Assembly: GCF_000420485.1 (NCBI RefSeq)
Contig: NZ_ATVA01000016.1
Location: forward strand, 250,501 to 314,500
Length of the DNA stretch: 64,000 nucleotides
Reading direction: 5' to 3'
DNA from: Paucidesulfovibrio longus DSM 6739
GTDB taxonomy: Bacteria > Desulfobacterota > Desulfovibrionia > Desulfovibrionales > Desulfovibrionaceae
Part shown: piece after piece, positions 1 through 8,839 of the stretch
How the letters are laid out: every line of letters starts with the position of its first letter
Numbering within the stretch: position 1 is the stretch's first letter
Translations under genes and position numbers: made by a program
The notes under the pieces: generated by a model
Database searches by the model: none
What the model saw: only the letters and a program-made list of their open reading frames with translations
Told to the model about the DNA's origin: nothing

Positions 1-2405
1 TGCAGGGCTACCTTTCGCAGCTTCTCGCCAAAGGATACAAGGTCGCTGTCTGCGACCAGGTCGAGGATCCAAAGCAGGCAAAGGGACTCGTCAAAAGGGA
101 AGTCACCCGTGTTCTCACTCCCGGAACCCTGTCCGAAGACGACAGTCTTCCGGCAAAGTCGCACAACTACCTTGCGGCCCTGGTCTGGGACGGCGATGCG
201 GGCCAGGGCGGCCTGGCCTGGCTTGATTTTTCCACCGGCGAATGGACGGGCTTGACCTCGCGGCGCGAGGAAGAACTCTGGCAATGGGCGATCAAGGCCG
301 AACCCAGCGAATTGCTTCTGCCCAAGGGAACGGATCTCCCGGCCGCCTATGCGGACCTTGGCTCGCGGGTAACGCATCTTCCGCTCCTGCCTCATTTCGA
401 CCTGGAAACAGCACGACGCGCGCTGCTTGAAAATCAGGGCGTGGAGAGCCTGGAAACCCTGGATCTCAAGGGATCTCCGGAGCTGGTCCGGGCGTGCGGC
501 GCGCAGCTTCTCTACCTGCGGCAGACCCAGTTGCGCGAGATGGACCACCTCGGCGAATTCAAGCAGTTGAACCTTTCCAGGCACTTGCTCCTGGACGAGG
601 TCACTGAACGGAATCTGGAGATTTTCCGGCGCCTGGACGGGCGCACCGGGCGCGGCACGCTCTGGAACGTGCTGGACAGAACCATGACTCCCATGGGGGG
701 ACGGCTTCTGGAAGAAAGGCTCAAGCGCCCCTGGCGGGAGCCCGGCCCCATCCGCGCCAGCCAGGAAAGCGTGGCTTTTTTTGCGGAGCGCGACGGCCTG
801 CGCGCCGAGCTGCGCCGCCTGCTCGACGCGGTCTACGACATGGAACGGCTGACCACGCGCGTCACGCTTGGGCGGGCGACCCCAAAGGATCTTCTCGCGC
901 TGCGCCGCAGCCTGGAGACCCTGCCGCCCGTGCGGACGCTGCTTCTGGAGGCGGAAACGCCCGCCCCTGCGATCCGCGACCTGCTCGGCAGTTGGGATTC
1001 GCTCGAAGATCTGGCGGAACTGCTGGCCACTGCCCTGTCGGACTCCCCTCCTCCGCAGATTACCGAGGGCGGGCTTTTCCGCATGGGCTACCGGCCCGAT
1101 CTGGACGAACTGATCGAGCTGACCGAACATGGCGAGGCCGCGATTCAGCGGCTGCTCGAAAAGGAACGGGACGAATGCGGCATCCCCAAGCTCAAGCTCG
1201 GATTCAACAAGGTCTTCGGATATTTCCTTGAAGTTTCCAAGGCCTACAAGGGGCAGGTGCCGGACCATTTCATCCGCCGACAGACGCTGGTCAATTCCGA
1301 ACGCTACGTGACCCCGGCACTCAAGGAAATGGAGGAGCGTCTTCTTTCCGCCTCGGATGAACGCAAGGCTCTGGAATACAATTTATTCATCGAACTCCGC
1401 GACATTCTTTCCCGCGCCAGGGAACGTTTCATGTTCATGGCCGGGGCCTTGGCCGCGTTGGATCACTGGCAGGGCCTGGCCGAGGCGGCACGCTCCCAGG
1501 CCTGGACCGCGCCTGAGCTCCACGAAGGCATGGAGATCGAAATCGAGGACGGCAGGCATCCGGTGGTGGAGGCGGCTGTGGGCGGCAACTACATCCCCAA
1601 TTCGCTTACGATTTCTCCCGAACGCAGAATCCTCCTGATTACCGGGCCGAACATGGCGGGGAAGTCCACCGTGTTGCGGCAGGCGGCCATCATCCTCATA
1701 CTGGCCCAGATCGGTTCGTTCGTTCCTGCGCGTCGCGCGCGTCTGGGGCTTGCGGATCGCATCTTCTCCCGCGTCGGAGCTTCCGACAACCTCAGCCAGG
1801 GGCAGTCCACATTCATGGTCGAGATGATGGAGACCGCGCGCATCCTGCGGCTGGCCACCAAGCGCAGCCTCGTGATTCTCGACGAGATCGGCAGGGGCAC
1901 GAGCACCTTCGACGGGCTTGCTCTCGCCTGGGCCGTGGTCGAGGAACTTTCGCGCCGGGCCAGAGGCGGCATCCGCACTCTCTTCGCCACCCATTACCAC
2001 GAGCTGACCTCGCTTGAAGGCCGCATCGACGGCCTGCGCAACCTGAACATCGCGGTCAAGGAATGGAAAGGCGACATCGTCTTTCTGCGCAAGCTGATCC
2101 CCGGTCCAGCGGACAAGAGCTACGGCATCGAGGTGGCCCGGCTGGCCGGAGTGCCCATGCCCGTTGTCCAGCGTGCACGCGAGCTGCTGGCCCGGCTGGA
2201 GGAAAAAAGCAGCGGAGACAAGGCCCGCGCCGTGGAGCGCGCTTCCCAGTCCCTGCTGCCCGGCATGATCGCCCAGCGGCAGAGCGATCCTGTGGAACCA
2301 CAGGAGCATCCGCTGCTGGAGGAATTGCGGGCCCTCGACCTGAACGACTTGACTCCGCTCCAGGCCTTGACCATTCTGCACCAGTGGAAGCGGTCCCATG
2401 CATAA
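1..2405 (+). CDS. mutS: DNA mismatch repair protein MutS (5' truncated)
   Basis: This is the mismatch-recognition ATPase of methyl-independent or methyl-directed repair, acting with MutL. The reading frame is open from base 3, so the N-terminal start lies outside the window; the first visible residues (QGYLSQLLAKGYKVAVCDQV) belong to the mismatch-binding domain I. The clamp/lever region follows. The ATPase domain has Walker A GPNMAGKST near base 1645, Walker B VILDEIGRGTSTFDG near 1875 and the LFATHYHEL signature near 1980. The gene ends by overlapping the first codons of a possible longer form of the downstream lipoprotein. About 800 residues are visible, close to full length for the family (about 850-900). 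Confidence 0.97.
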   Translation, partial: QGYLSQLLAKGYKVAVCDQVEDPKQAKGLVKREVTRVLTPGTLSEDDSLPAKSHNYLAALVWDGDAGQGGLAWLDFSTGEWTGLTSRREEELWQWAIKAEPSELLLPKGTDLPAAYADLGSRVTHLPLLPHFDLETARRALLENQGVESLETLDLKGSPELVRACGAQLLYLRQTQLREMDHLGEFKQLNLSRHLLLDEVTERNLEIFRRLDGRTGRGTLWNVLDRTMTPMGGRLLEERLKRPWREPGPIRASQESVAFFAERDGLRAELRRLLDAVYDMERLTTRVTLGRATPKDLLALRRSLETLPPVRTLLLEAETPAPAIRDLLGSWDSLEDLAELLATALSDSPPPQITEGGLFRMGYRPDLDELIELTEHGEAAIQRLLEKERDECGIPKLKLGFNKVFGYFLEVSKAYKGQVPDHFIRRQTLVNSERYVTPALKEMEERLLSASDERKALEYNLFIELRDILSRARERFMFMAGALAALDHWQGLAEAARSQAWTAPELHEGMEIEIEDGRHPVVEAAVGGNYIPNSLTISPERRILLITGPNMAGKSTVLRQAAIILILAQIGSFVPARRARLGLADRIFSRVGASDNLSQGQSTFMVEMMETARILRLATKRSLVILDEIGRGTSTFDGLALAWAVVEELSRRARGGIRTLFATHYHELTSLEGRIDGLRNLNIAVKEWKGDIVFLRKLIPGPADKSYGIEVARLAGVPMPVVQRARELLARLEEKSSGDKARAVERASQSLLPGMIAQRQSDPVEPQEHPLLEELRALDLNDLTPLQALTILHQWKRSHA

Positions 2406-2424
2406 GCCGCACAGGAGGCGTCGG

Positions 2425-2859
2425 ATGTCCCGCATGTTTTTGGCCGTTTTCGGTCTTGCCTGCCTTTTGCTTTCGGGCTGCGCCCTGGGCTACAAGGGCT
2501 GGCCGCAGCCCCAGAGCGCGGACGACCAGTTTCTTTGGCGTTTGGTCACCGGGGAACGCCAGGGGAGTTGCCTCGTCATCGAAGGACGCCTGGAAGGTGC
2601 GTATCAGAATCTCGCCTCGGTGACGGTGCAGCTGGAAGGGCTGGGGCCGGATGCGGGCTGCGTCGAATGTCCGTTCAGCCCTGACCGGCTCGTGGATCTC
2701 GCTCCTGGAGATTCCGGCTACGAGGAAATCGGGCCTTATGTGCGCCTGGTGGTCTGCGACGTCGAGCCTGCGCGCGAGTACAAGTTCAGAATCGTGGGGC
2801 ACAGCTCCCTGCGTTCGCTCCAACCAGTGCGCAGCAGCGTGCTCATATCCTCGCCTTAA
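2425..2859 (+). CDS. Small secreted lipoprotein, unknown function
   Basis: A 144-residue protein with a typical lipoprotein signal: MSRM, a hydrophobic run and the lipobox LLSGC, placing the lipidated cysteine at residue 19. I chose the ATG at 2425 because AGGAGG lies at 2413-2418 with a 6-nt gap. An in-frame ATG at 2398 would overlap mutS and add a basic leader before the signal, and it has no comparable ribosome site. The mature part contains scattered Asp, Glu and Cys residues and looks like a small beta-rich envelope domain; I recognise no family. It lies between mutS and lysA and is probably cotranscribed with mutS. Confidence 0.75.
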   Translation: MSRMFLAVFGLACLLLSGCALGYKGWPQPQSADDQFLWRLVTGERQGSCLVIEGRLEGAYQNLASVTVQLEGLGPDAGCVECPFSPDRLVDLAPGDSGYEEIGPYVRLVVCDVEPAREYKFRIVGHSSLRSLQPVRSSVLISSP

Positions 2860-2917
2860 CATAGTGGATCGATCAAACAGGGAAGATTGCCTTCCATAGA
2901 AAAGGAGCAATACAGAT

Positions 2918-4156
2918 ATGAACCATTTCGAATACAGAAAGGGTGAACTTTTCGCCGAGGAAGTGCCGGTTCGCAAGCTGGCCGAAGAATACGGGACCCC
3001 GCTCTACGTCTATTCCGCCTCGACCATTCGTCGCCACTTCAAAGCCTTTGACTCGGCGTTCGACGGACTGGCCCACATGACCTGCTTCTCCGTCAAGGCC
3101 AATTCCAATATCGGCGTTCTGCGGCTCATGGCCGAAATGGGCGGCGGCGTGGACATCGTTTCCGGCGGCGAGCTTTATCGAGCGCTCAAGGCGGGCGTTC
3201 CCGGAGAAAAGATCGTCTATTCCGGCGTAGGCAAGAAGGCCCATGAAATCCGGGAGGCCCTTGAAGCCGACATCTTGATGTTCAACGTCGAATCCATGCC
3301 CGAACTGGAGCGCATCAACGACATCGCCCTGAGAATGGGCAAGGTCGCTCGCGTCAGCTTCCGCATCAATCCGGACGTGGATCCCAAGACCCATCCGTAC
3401 ATTTCCACCGGCATGAAGAAAAACAAGTTCGGACTGGACATCGAGCACTCCCGCATCGCCTATGCTCTGGCCCAGGAACTTCCCGGCATCGAACCCATCG
3501 GCATCGACTGCCACATCGGCTCCCAGCTCACGACCATCGAGCCTTTTCTTGAAGCTCTTCAGAAGATTCTGAAGTTTTACAAAGAGCTTCAGGCAATGGG
3601 CATGGACATCCGCTATCTTGATCTCGGCGGCGGGCTGGGCATCACCTATGACCAGGAAGAACCGCCCCATCCCGAGGTTTTCGGCAAGGCCCTTTCGGAC
3701 GCGATCAAGGATCTGCCGCTGACGCTGATCCTGGAACCCGGTCGGGTCATCGCCGGGAACATGGGCATCCTCGTGACCGAGGCGCAGTATCTCAAAAGCA
3801 CGCCGAGCAAGAATTTCGTCATCGTGGATGCGGCCATGAACGATCTGGTCCGTCCCGCGCTCTACCAATCCTTCCACGGCATCGGCGAGGTCGTCCAGCA
3901 CGGTCGCGCTCCGCAGATGTACGACGTGGTCGGCCCGATTTGCGAGTCCAGCGATTTTCTGGCCCGTGACCGCGAGTTGCCGGAAATCAGGCAGGGCGAG
4001 CTGTTGGCGGTCTTTTCCGCCGGAGCCTACGGTTTCACCATGGCTTCGAATTACAATTCGAGGCCTCGTACCGCGGAACTGATCGTGGACGGCGACAAGG
4101 TCACGGTGGCGCGACGTCGTGAAACCTATGAAGATCTCGTTGCGCTGGAACTCTAG
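2918..4156 (+). CDS. lysA: Diaminopimelate decarboxylase
   Basis: Catalyses the last step of lysine synthesis, decarboxylating meso-diaminopimelate to L-lysine with pyridoxal phosphate. The 412-residue length is usual. The PLP lysine is K60 in FSVKANSN, the phosphate-binding GGGLGITY run is at about 237-244, EPGR at about 273-276, and the substrate-binding cysteine of CESSDF is C342. The start follows AAGGAG with a good gap (2901-2906). It is followed 18 nt later by rsmE, so the two are probably cotranscribed. dapA, an earlier enzyme of the same pathway, is far away at 61 kb and is not part of this cluster. Confidence 0.97.
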   Translation: MNHFEYRKGELFAEEVPVRKLAEEYGTPLYVYSASTIRRHFKAFDSAFDGLAHMTCFSVKANSNIGVLRLMAEMGGGVDIVSGGELYRALKAGVPGEKIVYSGVGKKAHEIREALEADILMFNVESMPELERINDIALRMGKVARVSFRINPDVDPKTHPYISTGMKKNKFGLDIEHSRIAYALAQELPGIEPIGIDCHIGSQLTTIEPFLEALQKILKFYKELQAMGMDIRYLDLGGGLGITYDQEEPPHPEVFGKALSDAIKDLPLTLILEPGRVIAGNMGILVTEAQYLKSTPSKNFVIVDAAMNDLVRPALYQSFHGIGEVVQHGRAPQMYDVVGPICESSDFLARDRELPEIRQGELLAVFSAGAYGFTMASNYNSRPRTAELIVDGDKVTVARRRETYEDLVALEL

Positions 4157-4174
4157 TCCGGCCGCAGGCGCGTC

Positions 4175-4912
4175 ATGAGCCGCTTGAATTCCTTTCACCT
4201 GTCGGCGGACAGCTGGCCCGCTCCGGGCGGCGAGGTGCTCCTGGAAGGGCCTGAAGCCAAGCATATGCTTCAGGTGCTGCGCACTCCCCCCGGAAGCGAG
4301 GTCCGGCTTTTCGACGGTCAGGGACGGGATGGCCTCTTCGAGCTCTTGCCCGGCGGCAAGAAGGCGGCCCGGCTCAAGGCTCTCGAAATTGCGGATCACC
4401 CCCGGCCTTTGTCGGGGCTGACGCTGGCTTTGGGCTGGAACAAGTCCTCCCGACGCGGCTGGCTCATGGAAAAGAGCGTGGAGCTGTGCGCCGGAGGAAT
4501 CGCATTCTGGAGAGCCGCCAGAAGCCAGGGGGAACCGCCGCCGGTCAAGGATTCCTGGCGCGAGAAGCTGGTCCAGTCGGCCAAGCAGTGCGGCAATCCC
4601 TGGCTTCCTGAACTGGACTCCCTGCACGGGGGGATCGAAGCGTTGGAGGAGTTCGGCACCCGTTTCGAGAGGCGCTTTCTGCTCTGGGAGTCCTCGGAGG
4701 CCCCTGCCCTGCTCCGGCCCGCCATGCTCGCCACGGGACGATGCCTGGCCGCGCTCGGCCCGGAAGGCGGACTGGACAATGCGGAAGTCCGACGACTTCT
4801 GGATGCGGGATTCGAGCCCGTGACTCTGGGGCGAAGCGTCTTGCGCTGGGAAACCGCCGCCCTGCACTGTCTATCTCTGGCCTTTCATGGTGCCGAAGAG
4901 GCCGCAAACTGA
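4175..4912 (+). CDS. rsmE: 16S rRNA m3U1498 methyltransferase RsmE
   Basis: A SPOUT-family methyltransferase that methylates N3 of U1498 in 16S rRNA, using S-adenosylmethionine. At 245 residues it has the family length. The C-terminal trefoil-knot signatures are visible: ALGPEGGLDNAEV and LGRSVLRWETAAL. The N-terminal PUA-like part includes the HMLQVLR-type segment near residue 30. It sits 18 nt after lysA and 12 nt before rarA, so the three genes form one transcription unit. The start ATG at 4175 has only a weak purine stretch upstream, so translation may rely on coupling to lysA. Confidence 0.93.
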   Translation: MSRLNSFHLSADSWPAPGGEVLLEGPEAKHMLQVLRTPPGSEVRLFDGQGRDGLFELLPGGKKAARLKALEIADHPRPLSGLTLALGWNKSSRRGWLMEKSVELCAGGIAFWRAARSQGEPPPVKDSWREKLVQSAKQCGNPWLPELDSLHGGIEALEEFGTRFERRFLLWESSEAPALLRPAMLATGRCLAALGPEGGLDNAEVRRLLDAGFEPVTLGRSVLRWETAALHCLSLAFHGAEEAAN

Positions 4913-4924
4913 CGGATTATTCCC

Positions 4925-6163
4925 ATGCAGCTCCATCTTACCGAAAACCAACCCCTGGCTGACAGGATTCGTCCGAAAAATATGGATGAATTCGTGGGCC
5001 AGCCCCAGCTGCGCGAGCGGGTGGACGCCTTTCTTCGCGTCAAGCGGTTGCCGAGCCTTCTTTTCTTCGGTCCGCCCGGTTGCGGAAAGTCAACCTTGGC
5101 CCTGCTTCTGGCCAAGGTCACGGGCAGACCCTTCATCCGCGTGAGCGCACCCGAAGCCGGACTGCCTGTCCTGCGCAAGAAAATGGCGGGCTACAACCTG
5201 CTCATTCTTGACGAACTGCATCGTTTTTCCAAGGCGCAACAGGACTTTTTTCTTCCCGGCCTGGAAAGCGGCGAGCTGACCCTCATCGCCACCACCACGG
5301 AAAATCCGTCCTTCAGCATCACGCGCCAACTGCTGTCACGTCTGCATGTGCTCCGCTTTCGCGGTCTCAGCCGTGAGGAACTGGCCGAGGTGGTCCGTCG
5401 TGGCGAAAAGGACATGGAAACCGAGCTTGGGGACGAGACGAGGGACTATCTTTGCACCATGGCGGGCGGCGACGCGCGCACCCTGCTGAACCTGCTGGAA
5501 TACAGTCTGGCCCTGCCTGCGGAAAAGCGCACTCCGGAAGAGCTGGCCAAGAGCCTGCCCGAATTGGTCATTCGCGGGGACCGGGGCGGCGATTCGCATT
5601 ACGAGCTGGCTTCTGCCCTGATCAAATCCATCCGGGGCAGCGATCCGGACGCGGCGCTCTACTATCTGGCCTGTTTGCTGGAATCGGGCGAGGATCCTCG
5701 CTTCGTGACCAGAAGACTGATAATCTCGGCCAGCGAGGATGTCGGACTGGCCGATCCCCAGGCCCTGCCCTTGGCCGTGGCCTGTCACCAGGCCGTGGAA
5801 GCTGTCGGCATGCCCGAAGGACGTATTCCGCTCGCGGAAACAGCCGTCTATCTGGCTTTGGCTCCGAAGAGCAATTCAACGTATGCTGCCTACGCCAACG
5901 CCCAGAAAGAAGTACGGCAAAACGGGATGCAGCCGGTTCCGCTGCATTTACGAAATGCCAGCACCGCGCTGCAGAAGGAATGGGGCTACGGACGGAACTA
6001 CCAGTACCCGCATTCGTTTCCAGGAGCTTGGGTCGATCAGCGTTATCTGCCCGACAATCTTGCGGAGCGCAGGTTCTACGAACCCAAGGACCAGGGGGCG
6101 GAACCCAGGATTCTGGCCTGGCTCAAAGCCCATCTTCGCTCCGCAAAGATTCCCCGCCGCTGA
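4925..6163 (+). CDS. rarA: Replication-associated recombination protein A (AAA+ ATPase, RarA/MgsA)
   Basis: A clamp-loader-like AAA+ ATPase that acts at stalled replication forks. Walker A GPPGCGKS is at residues 49-56, Walker B LLILDELHRF at about 92-101, and sensor 1 TTTENPSF follows. The C-terminal tetramerisation part contains the family signatures SEDVGLADP and KSNSTYAAYANA. The 412-residue length is typical. The Walker B reads DELHRF where most members have DEIHRF, a conservative change. It is the last gene of the lysA-rsmE-rarA unit and converges with the glycosyltransferase at 6257; I see no clear terminator in the 93 nt between them. Confidence 0.95.
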   Translation: MQLHLTENQPLADRIRPKNMDEFVGQPQLRERVDAFLRVKRLPSLLFFGPPGCGKSTLALLLAKVTGRPFIRVSAPEAGLPVLRKKMAGYNLLILDELHRFSKAQQDFFLPGLESGELTLIATTTENPSFSITRQLLSRLHVLRFRGLSREELAEVVRRGEKDMETELGDETRDYLCTMAGGDARTLLNLLEYSLALPAEKRTPEELAKSLPELVIRGDRGGDSHYELASALIKSIRGSDPDAALYYLACLLESGEDPRFVTRRLIISASEDVGLADPQALPLAVACHQAVEAVGMPEGRIPLAETAVYLALAPKSNSTYAAYANAQKEVRQNGMQPVPLHLRNASTALQKEWGYGRNYQYPHSFPGAWVDQRYLPDNLAERRFYEPKDQGAEPRILAWLKAHLRSAKIPRR

Positions 6164-6256
6164 AGGCCGCTTGCGGTTCGTTTCGCACGAGGTGCGCCTC
6201 TTGCCTTGGAGAAAACGCGGGGCTCTCCGTTCGTCGTTCTCGTGCTCGCCAAAAGC

Positions 6257-7528
6257 CTATGTCTTTGAAGCGTAAAGCTTCTTCCATTCGTCCAGGAAGA
6301 GCAACGCGGTTTCCAGTCCGGAAAGCCTGCCTTTTTGCTGGCGCAATGCCCAGATCAAATCATCGAACCCGACATCTCCCGGCAGGCCCAAACGCTGAAT
6401 CAGTGCGTCGATTTCCGCTGCCAGCTCCGGCGGCAGGTCGCTGGCGGCCTTGCTTCCCGCGCGGGGCGACGGCCAACCGGGAATCTGTCTGGCGGTAAAT
6501 TCCACAAGGCTTGCCATGCGATGGGCGTAGGTGTGTTCCGCAAGCACGCGCTCCCGCCCTCGTTGCGCAGTGGCCTCGCGTTCTTCCGGCCTGGAAAGAT
6601 AGTAGGCGATCTTTTCTTTCAGATCTTCAAGACTGGTGAAGGTCGCCATTTCATCGTCGCGGAAAGATTCCGGAAGCAGGCTGCGCTCGTCCACAAGCTG
6701 GAACGCGCCGCATCCGGCCACCTCGAAGGTGCGGGGATTGACGAAATCGCCCCGGCTGACAAGCTGCTCCACATGCACGCTGGAGTGCAGATTCAGGTTG
6801 ATCTTGGTGGCGTTGAAGATGCGCACGCACTCTTCGGAACTGACGCGCGCGCCTCCCATCTGGAGGTAAGGCGCGAGCACATGGTCGCCGTCCCAGTCCG
6901 AGCCCCAAATCTTGAAGTCGAAGCCGAGCAGTTCCCGAAACGCCAAGCGCCTGTTGGGATATCCCGCGCCCATGAAGGAAACGTCCGATCCCCACTTGCG
7001 CCGCTCCACCGAAGAAAGTTCCAGAGGGCGGTGGAAATCCGGCTGCGCCGCCAAGGGCAGGTAGAGAACGTTTTCCTGGCCTATGGCCTTGAGTTCATCG
7101 AATATTTGATCCTTCTGGATGACGGCGAACACATCATACAGTGGGGCGAAGGTTTTCCAGTAGGTGAAGAGCCTGAAGTCCTCCACGAACCACATGGCCG
7201 TAACGACATGGTCGTTGCGCAAGCGCTTGAGAACCTGTCGGGTCAGGGGCGCCTGGGCCAGGGCCAGGACCATGTCCGGTTCGAAGGTCTCCACCTTGGC
7301 CAGCACGCCCTGGGAGACGATCTGGACATAGCTGTTTTGCAGATAGTCGAGACGATCCGTGGTTACGCGCAGATTCTCGAATGAGCGATACGCCGGATAA
7401 AATTCGGGAGCGTTGAAGACCTCCACGAGATGTCCTTCCTGGCGCAGGGCTTGGGCGCAGAATTGGCCCACGGGAAGCGATCCGCCGTACATCGGCAAAA
7501 CAACGAGTATTCGCAGAGGTTTGTTCAT
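6257..7528 (-). CDS. CgeB-like glycosyltransferase
   Basis: A 423-residue cytoplasmic glycosyltransferase of the GT-B fold. The N-terminus (LRILVVLPMYGGSLPVGQF) is a Rossmann start. The C-terminal half has the spore-maturation CgeB-like signature, with NLHSSVH, NPRTFEVAGCGAFQLVDER and a following YYLSRPEEREATAQRGRERV stretch that resembles the GT1-type donor-binding region. The last ~70 residues are a variable helical tail. It lies 21 nt downstream of the GT9 gene on the same strand and shows no Shine-Dalgarno sequence, which suggests coupling. The sugar and acceptor cannot be told from sequence; surface polysaccharide or flagellin glycosylation are both possible. Confidence 0.85.
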   Translation of the reverse strand: MNKPLRILVVLPMYGGSLPVGQFCAQALRQEGHLVEVFNAPEFYPAYRSFENLRVTTDRLDYLQNSYVQIVSQGVLAKVETFEPDMVLALAQAPLTRQVLKRLRNDHVVTAMWFVEDFRLFTYWKTFAPLYDVFAVIQKDQIFDELKAIGQENVLYLPLAAQPDFHRPLELSSVERRKWGSDVSFMGAGYPNRRLAFRELLGFDFKIWGSDWDGDHVLAPYLQMGGARVSSEECVRIFNATKINLNLHSSVHVEQLVSRGDFVNPRTFEVAGCGAFQLVDERSLLPESFRDDEMATFTSLEDLKEKIAYYLSRPEEREATAQRGRERVLAEHTYAHRMASLVEFTARQIPGWPSPRAGSKAASDLPPELAAEIDALIQRLGLPGDVGFDDLIWALRQQKGRLSGLETALLFLDEWKKLYASKT

Positions 7529-7549
7529 AGTCTATACTTTTTCTATAGT

Positions 7550-8833
7550 TTATCTAGACAAATCATGCTGCTGCTTGTCGATACAATCCGAGGAGATGTC
7601 CGGAGAGCGTTTTTCATCCGGAGACACGATCCAATTGCGGTCCAGGTACAGCCTGTCGGCGAATTCCGCGCCCATGTTCGTCGCTGCCGCAGGTTTTGCC
7701 AGACCGAGATGGTCCGCCAGGAAGCAACGGAACGCGCTGCGCCGCGCTGCATCCGCGTCTTCCCCGCCGAAGCAGTCGTAGACAACGCCCAGAGAATCGA
7801 ATCCGCTCTTCAGGCCGATGATTCCCGGCACAGCGTGGGAGACTTTGCCCGTGGAAAGAAACCGCAGGAATCCGGGATCGGAAAAGGCCTGGACGCAGCG
7901 CACGTCGTGCGGGCAGGGCTTGGTTTCGAGGCAGGGCAGGCAGGGCTGCACGGCTTGATAGACGGTGTGACCGAGTCCATAAGGCCCGGTTTCGAAACAC
8001 CAGGCGGAAGAAAGGAAAAAGGCGGTCACAGGCACGCCGAGATGTGCTGCAAGGTGCATGATGCCGGTATCCGGAGTGAGCACCCTGTCCAAACCGGCAA
8101 CGATTTCGACCAGGGAACCCCAATTCGTCTTTCCGGTCAGGTCCGTGGCGACGCTGCGCAAGGGCGCAGGGGCCAGCTTGAGGAATTGCCGGGCCGCGGG
8201 ACTCTCCGTGGCGGAACCGAGCAGGAACACCCTGCCCTCCCCCGCGGATCTCCATGCGGCCTGGGCCACGTTGGCCAGCACGGGAATGGGCAGGGAGCGC
8301 CGGGATTCGCGTCCGGCCATGACGATGCCGATTCCGCCGCCTTTGGGAGCCGCTTCCGGGTTGATCAAACCGGGGGCACGCATTTTTGCGGCGTATCCGG
8401 CCCAGAAGTCCACGAGGTTGAGTCCGATGCGGCGGTCGCGCGACCAGCGCATGGCCATGGCAGGCCAGGGATCCATGAGTTGCTGGCCGTTTCGGACCTT
8501 GTAGCCCCGGACAGAATCCGCGTCGAAAAGCGTGGCCAATTGAAAATTCAATCCGGAATAATTGAGATTGTACACCGATTCGAAGTCGAGAGCCGTCAGA
8601 GCGTCAAAAGCGGCGCGGTTTTCGAGCAACACGCGCATCGGGTCGCTGTCCGCGCGGTGCGCGGCAACGGGGTGCACTACGGCTTGGGGGAAAAGCAGCT
8701 CAGCAAGGGAGGCCAGAGAACGATCCAGGCAGAAATGGACTTCGTGTCCGAGATCCTGGAGCGACGAGACGAGCCGTCCGGTCTGAACAAGATCTCCGAA
8801 ACGGGCCAGCTGGACGATGAGCACCTTGGACAT
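7550..8833 (-). CDS. Glycosyltransferase family 9 protein (heptosyltransferase-like)
   Basis: A 427-residue protein of the ADP-heptose:LPS heptosyltransferase family (GT9). It begins MSKVLIVQLARFGDLVQT, the family's N-terminal Rossmann signature, and carries the C-terminal donor-site motif TPDTGIMHLAAHLGVPV. A cysteine-rich segment (CLPCLETKPCPHDVRC) follows, which resembles the C-x-x-C-containing tails seen in some GT9 enzymes. It starts 6 nt after the diguanylate cyclase stop, with GGAG inside that gene serving as the ribosome site. It probably acts in surface glycan synthesis together with the downstream CgeB-like enzyme. The exact acceptor is unknown. Confidence 0.9.
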   Translation of the reverse strand: MSKVLIVQLARFGDLVQTGRLVSSLQDLGHEVHFCLDRSLASLAELLFPQAVVHPVAAHRADSDPMRVLLENRAAFDALTALDFESVYNLNYSGLNFQLATLFDADSVRGYKVRNGQQLMDPWPAMAMRWSRDRRIGLNLVDFWAGYAAKMRAPGLINPEAAPKGGGIGIVMAGRESRRSLPIPVLANVAQAAWRSAGEGRVFLLGSATESPAARQFLKLAPAPLRSVATDLTGKTNWGSLVEIVAGLDRVLTPDTGIMHLAAHLGVPVTAFFLSSAWCFETGPYGLGHTVYQAVQPCLPCLETKPCPHDVRCVQAFSDPGFLRFLSTGKVSHAVPGIIGLKSGFDSLGVVYDCFGGEDADAARRSAFRCFLADHLGLAKPAAATNMGAEFADRLYLDRNWIVSPDEKRSPDISSDCIDKQQHDLSR

Positions 8834-8839
8834 GTGCGA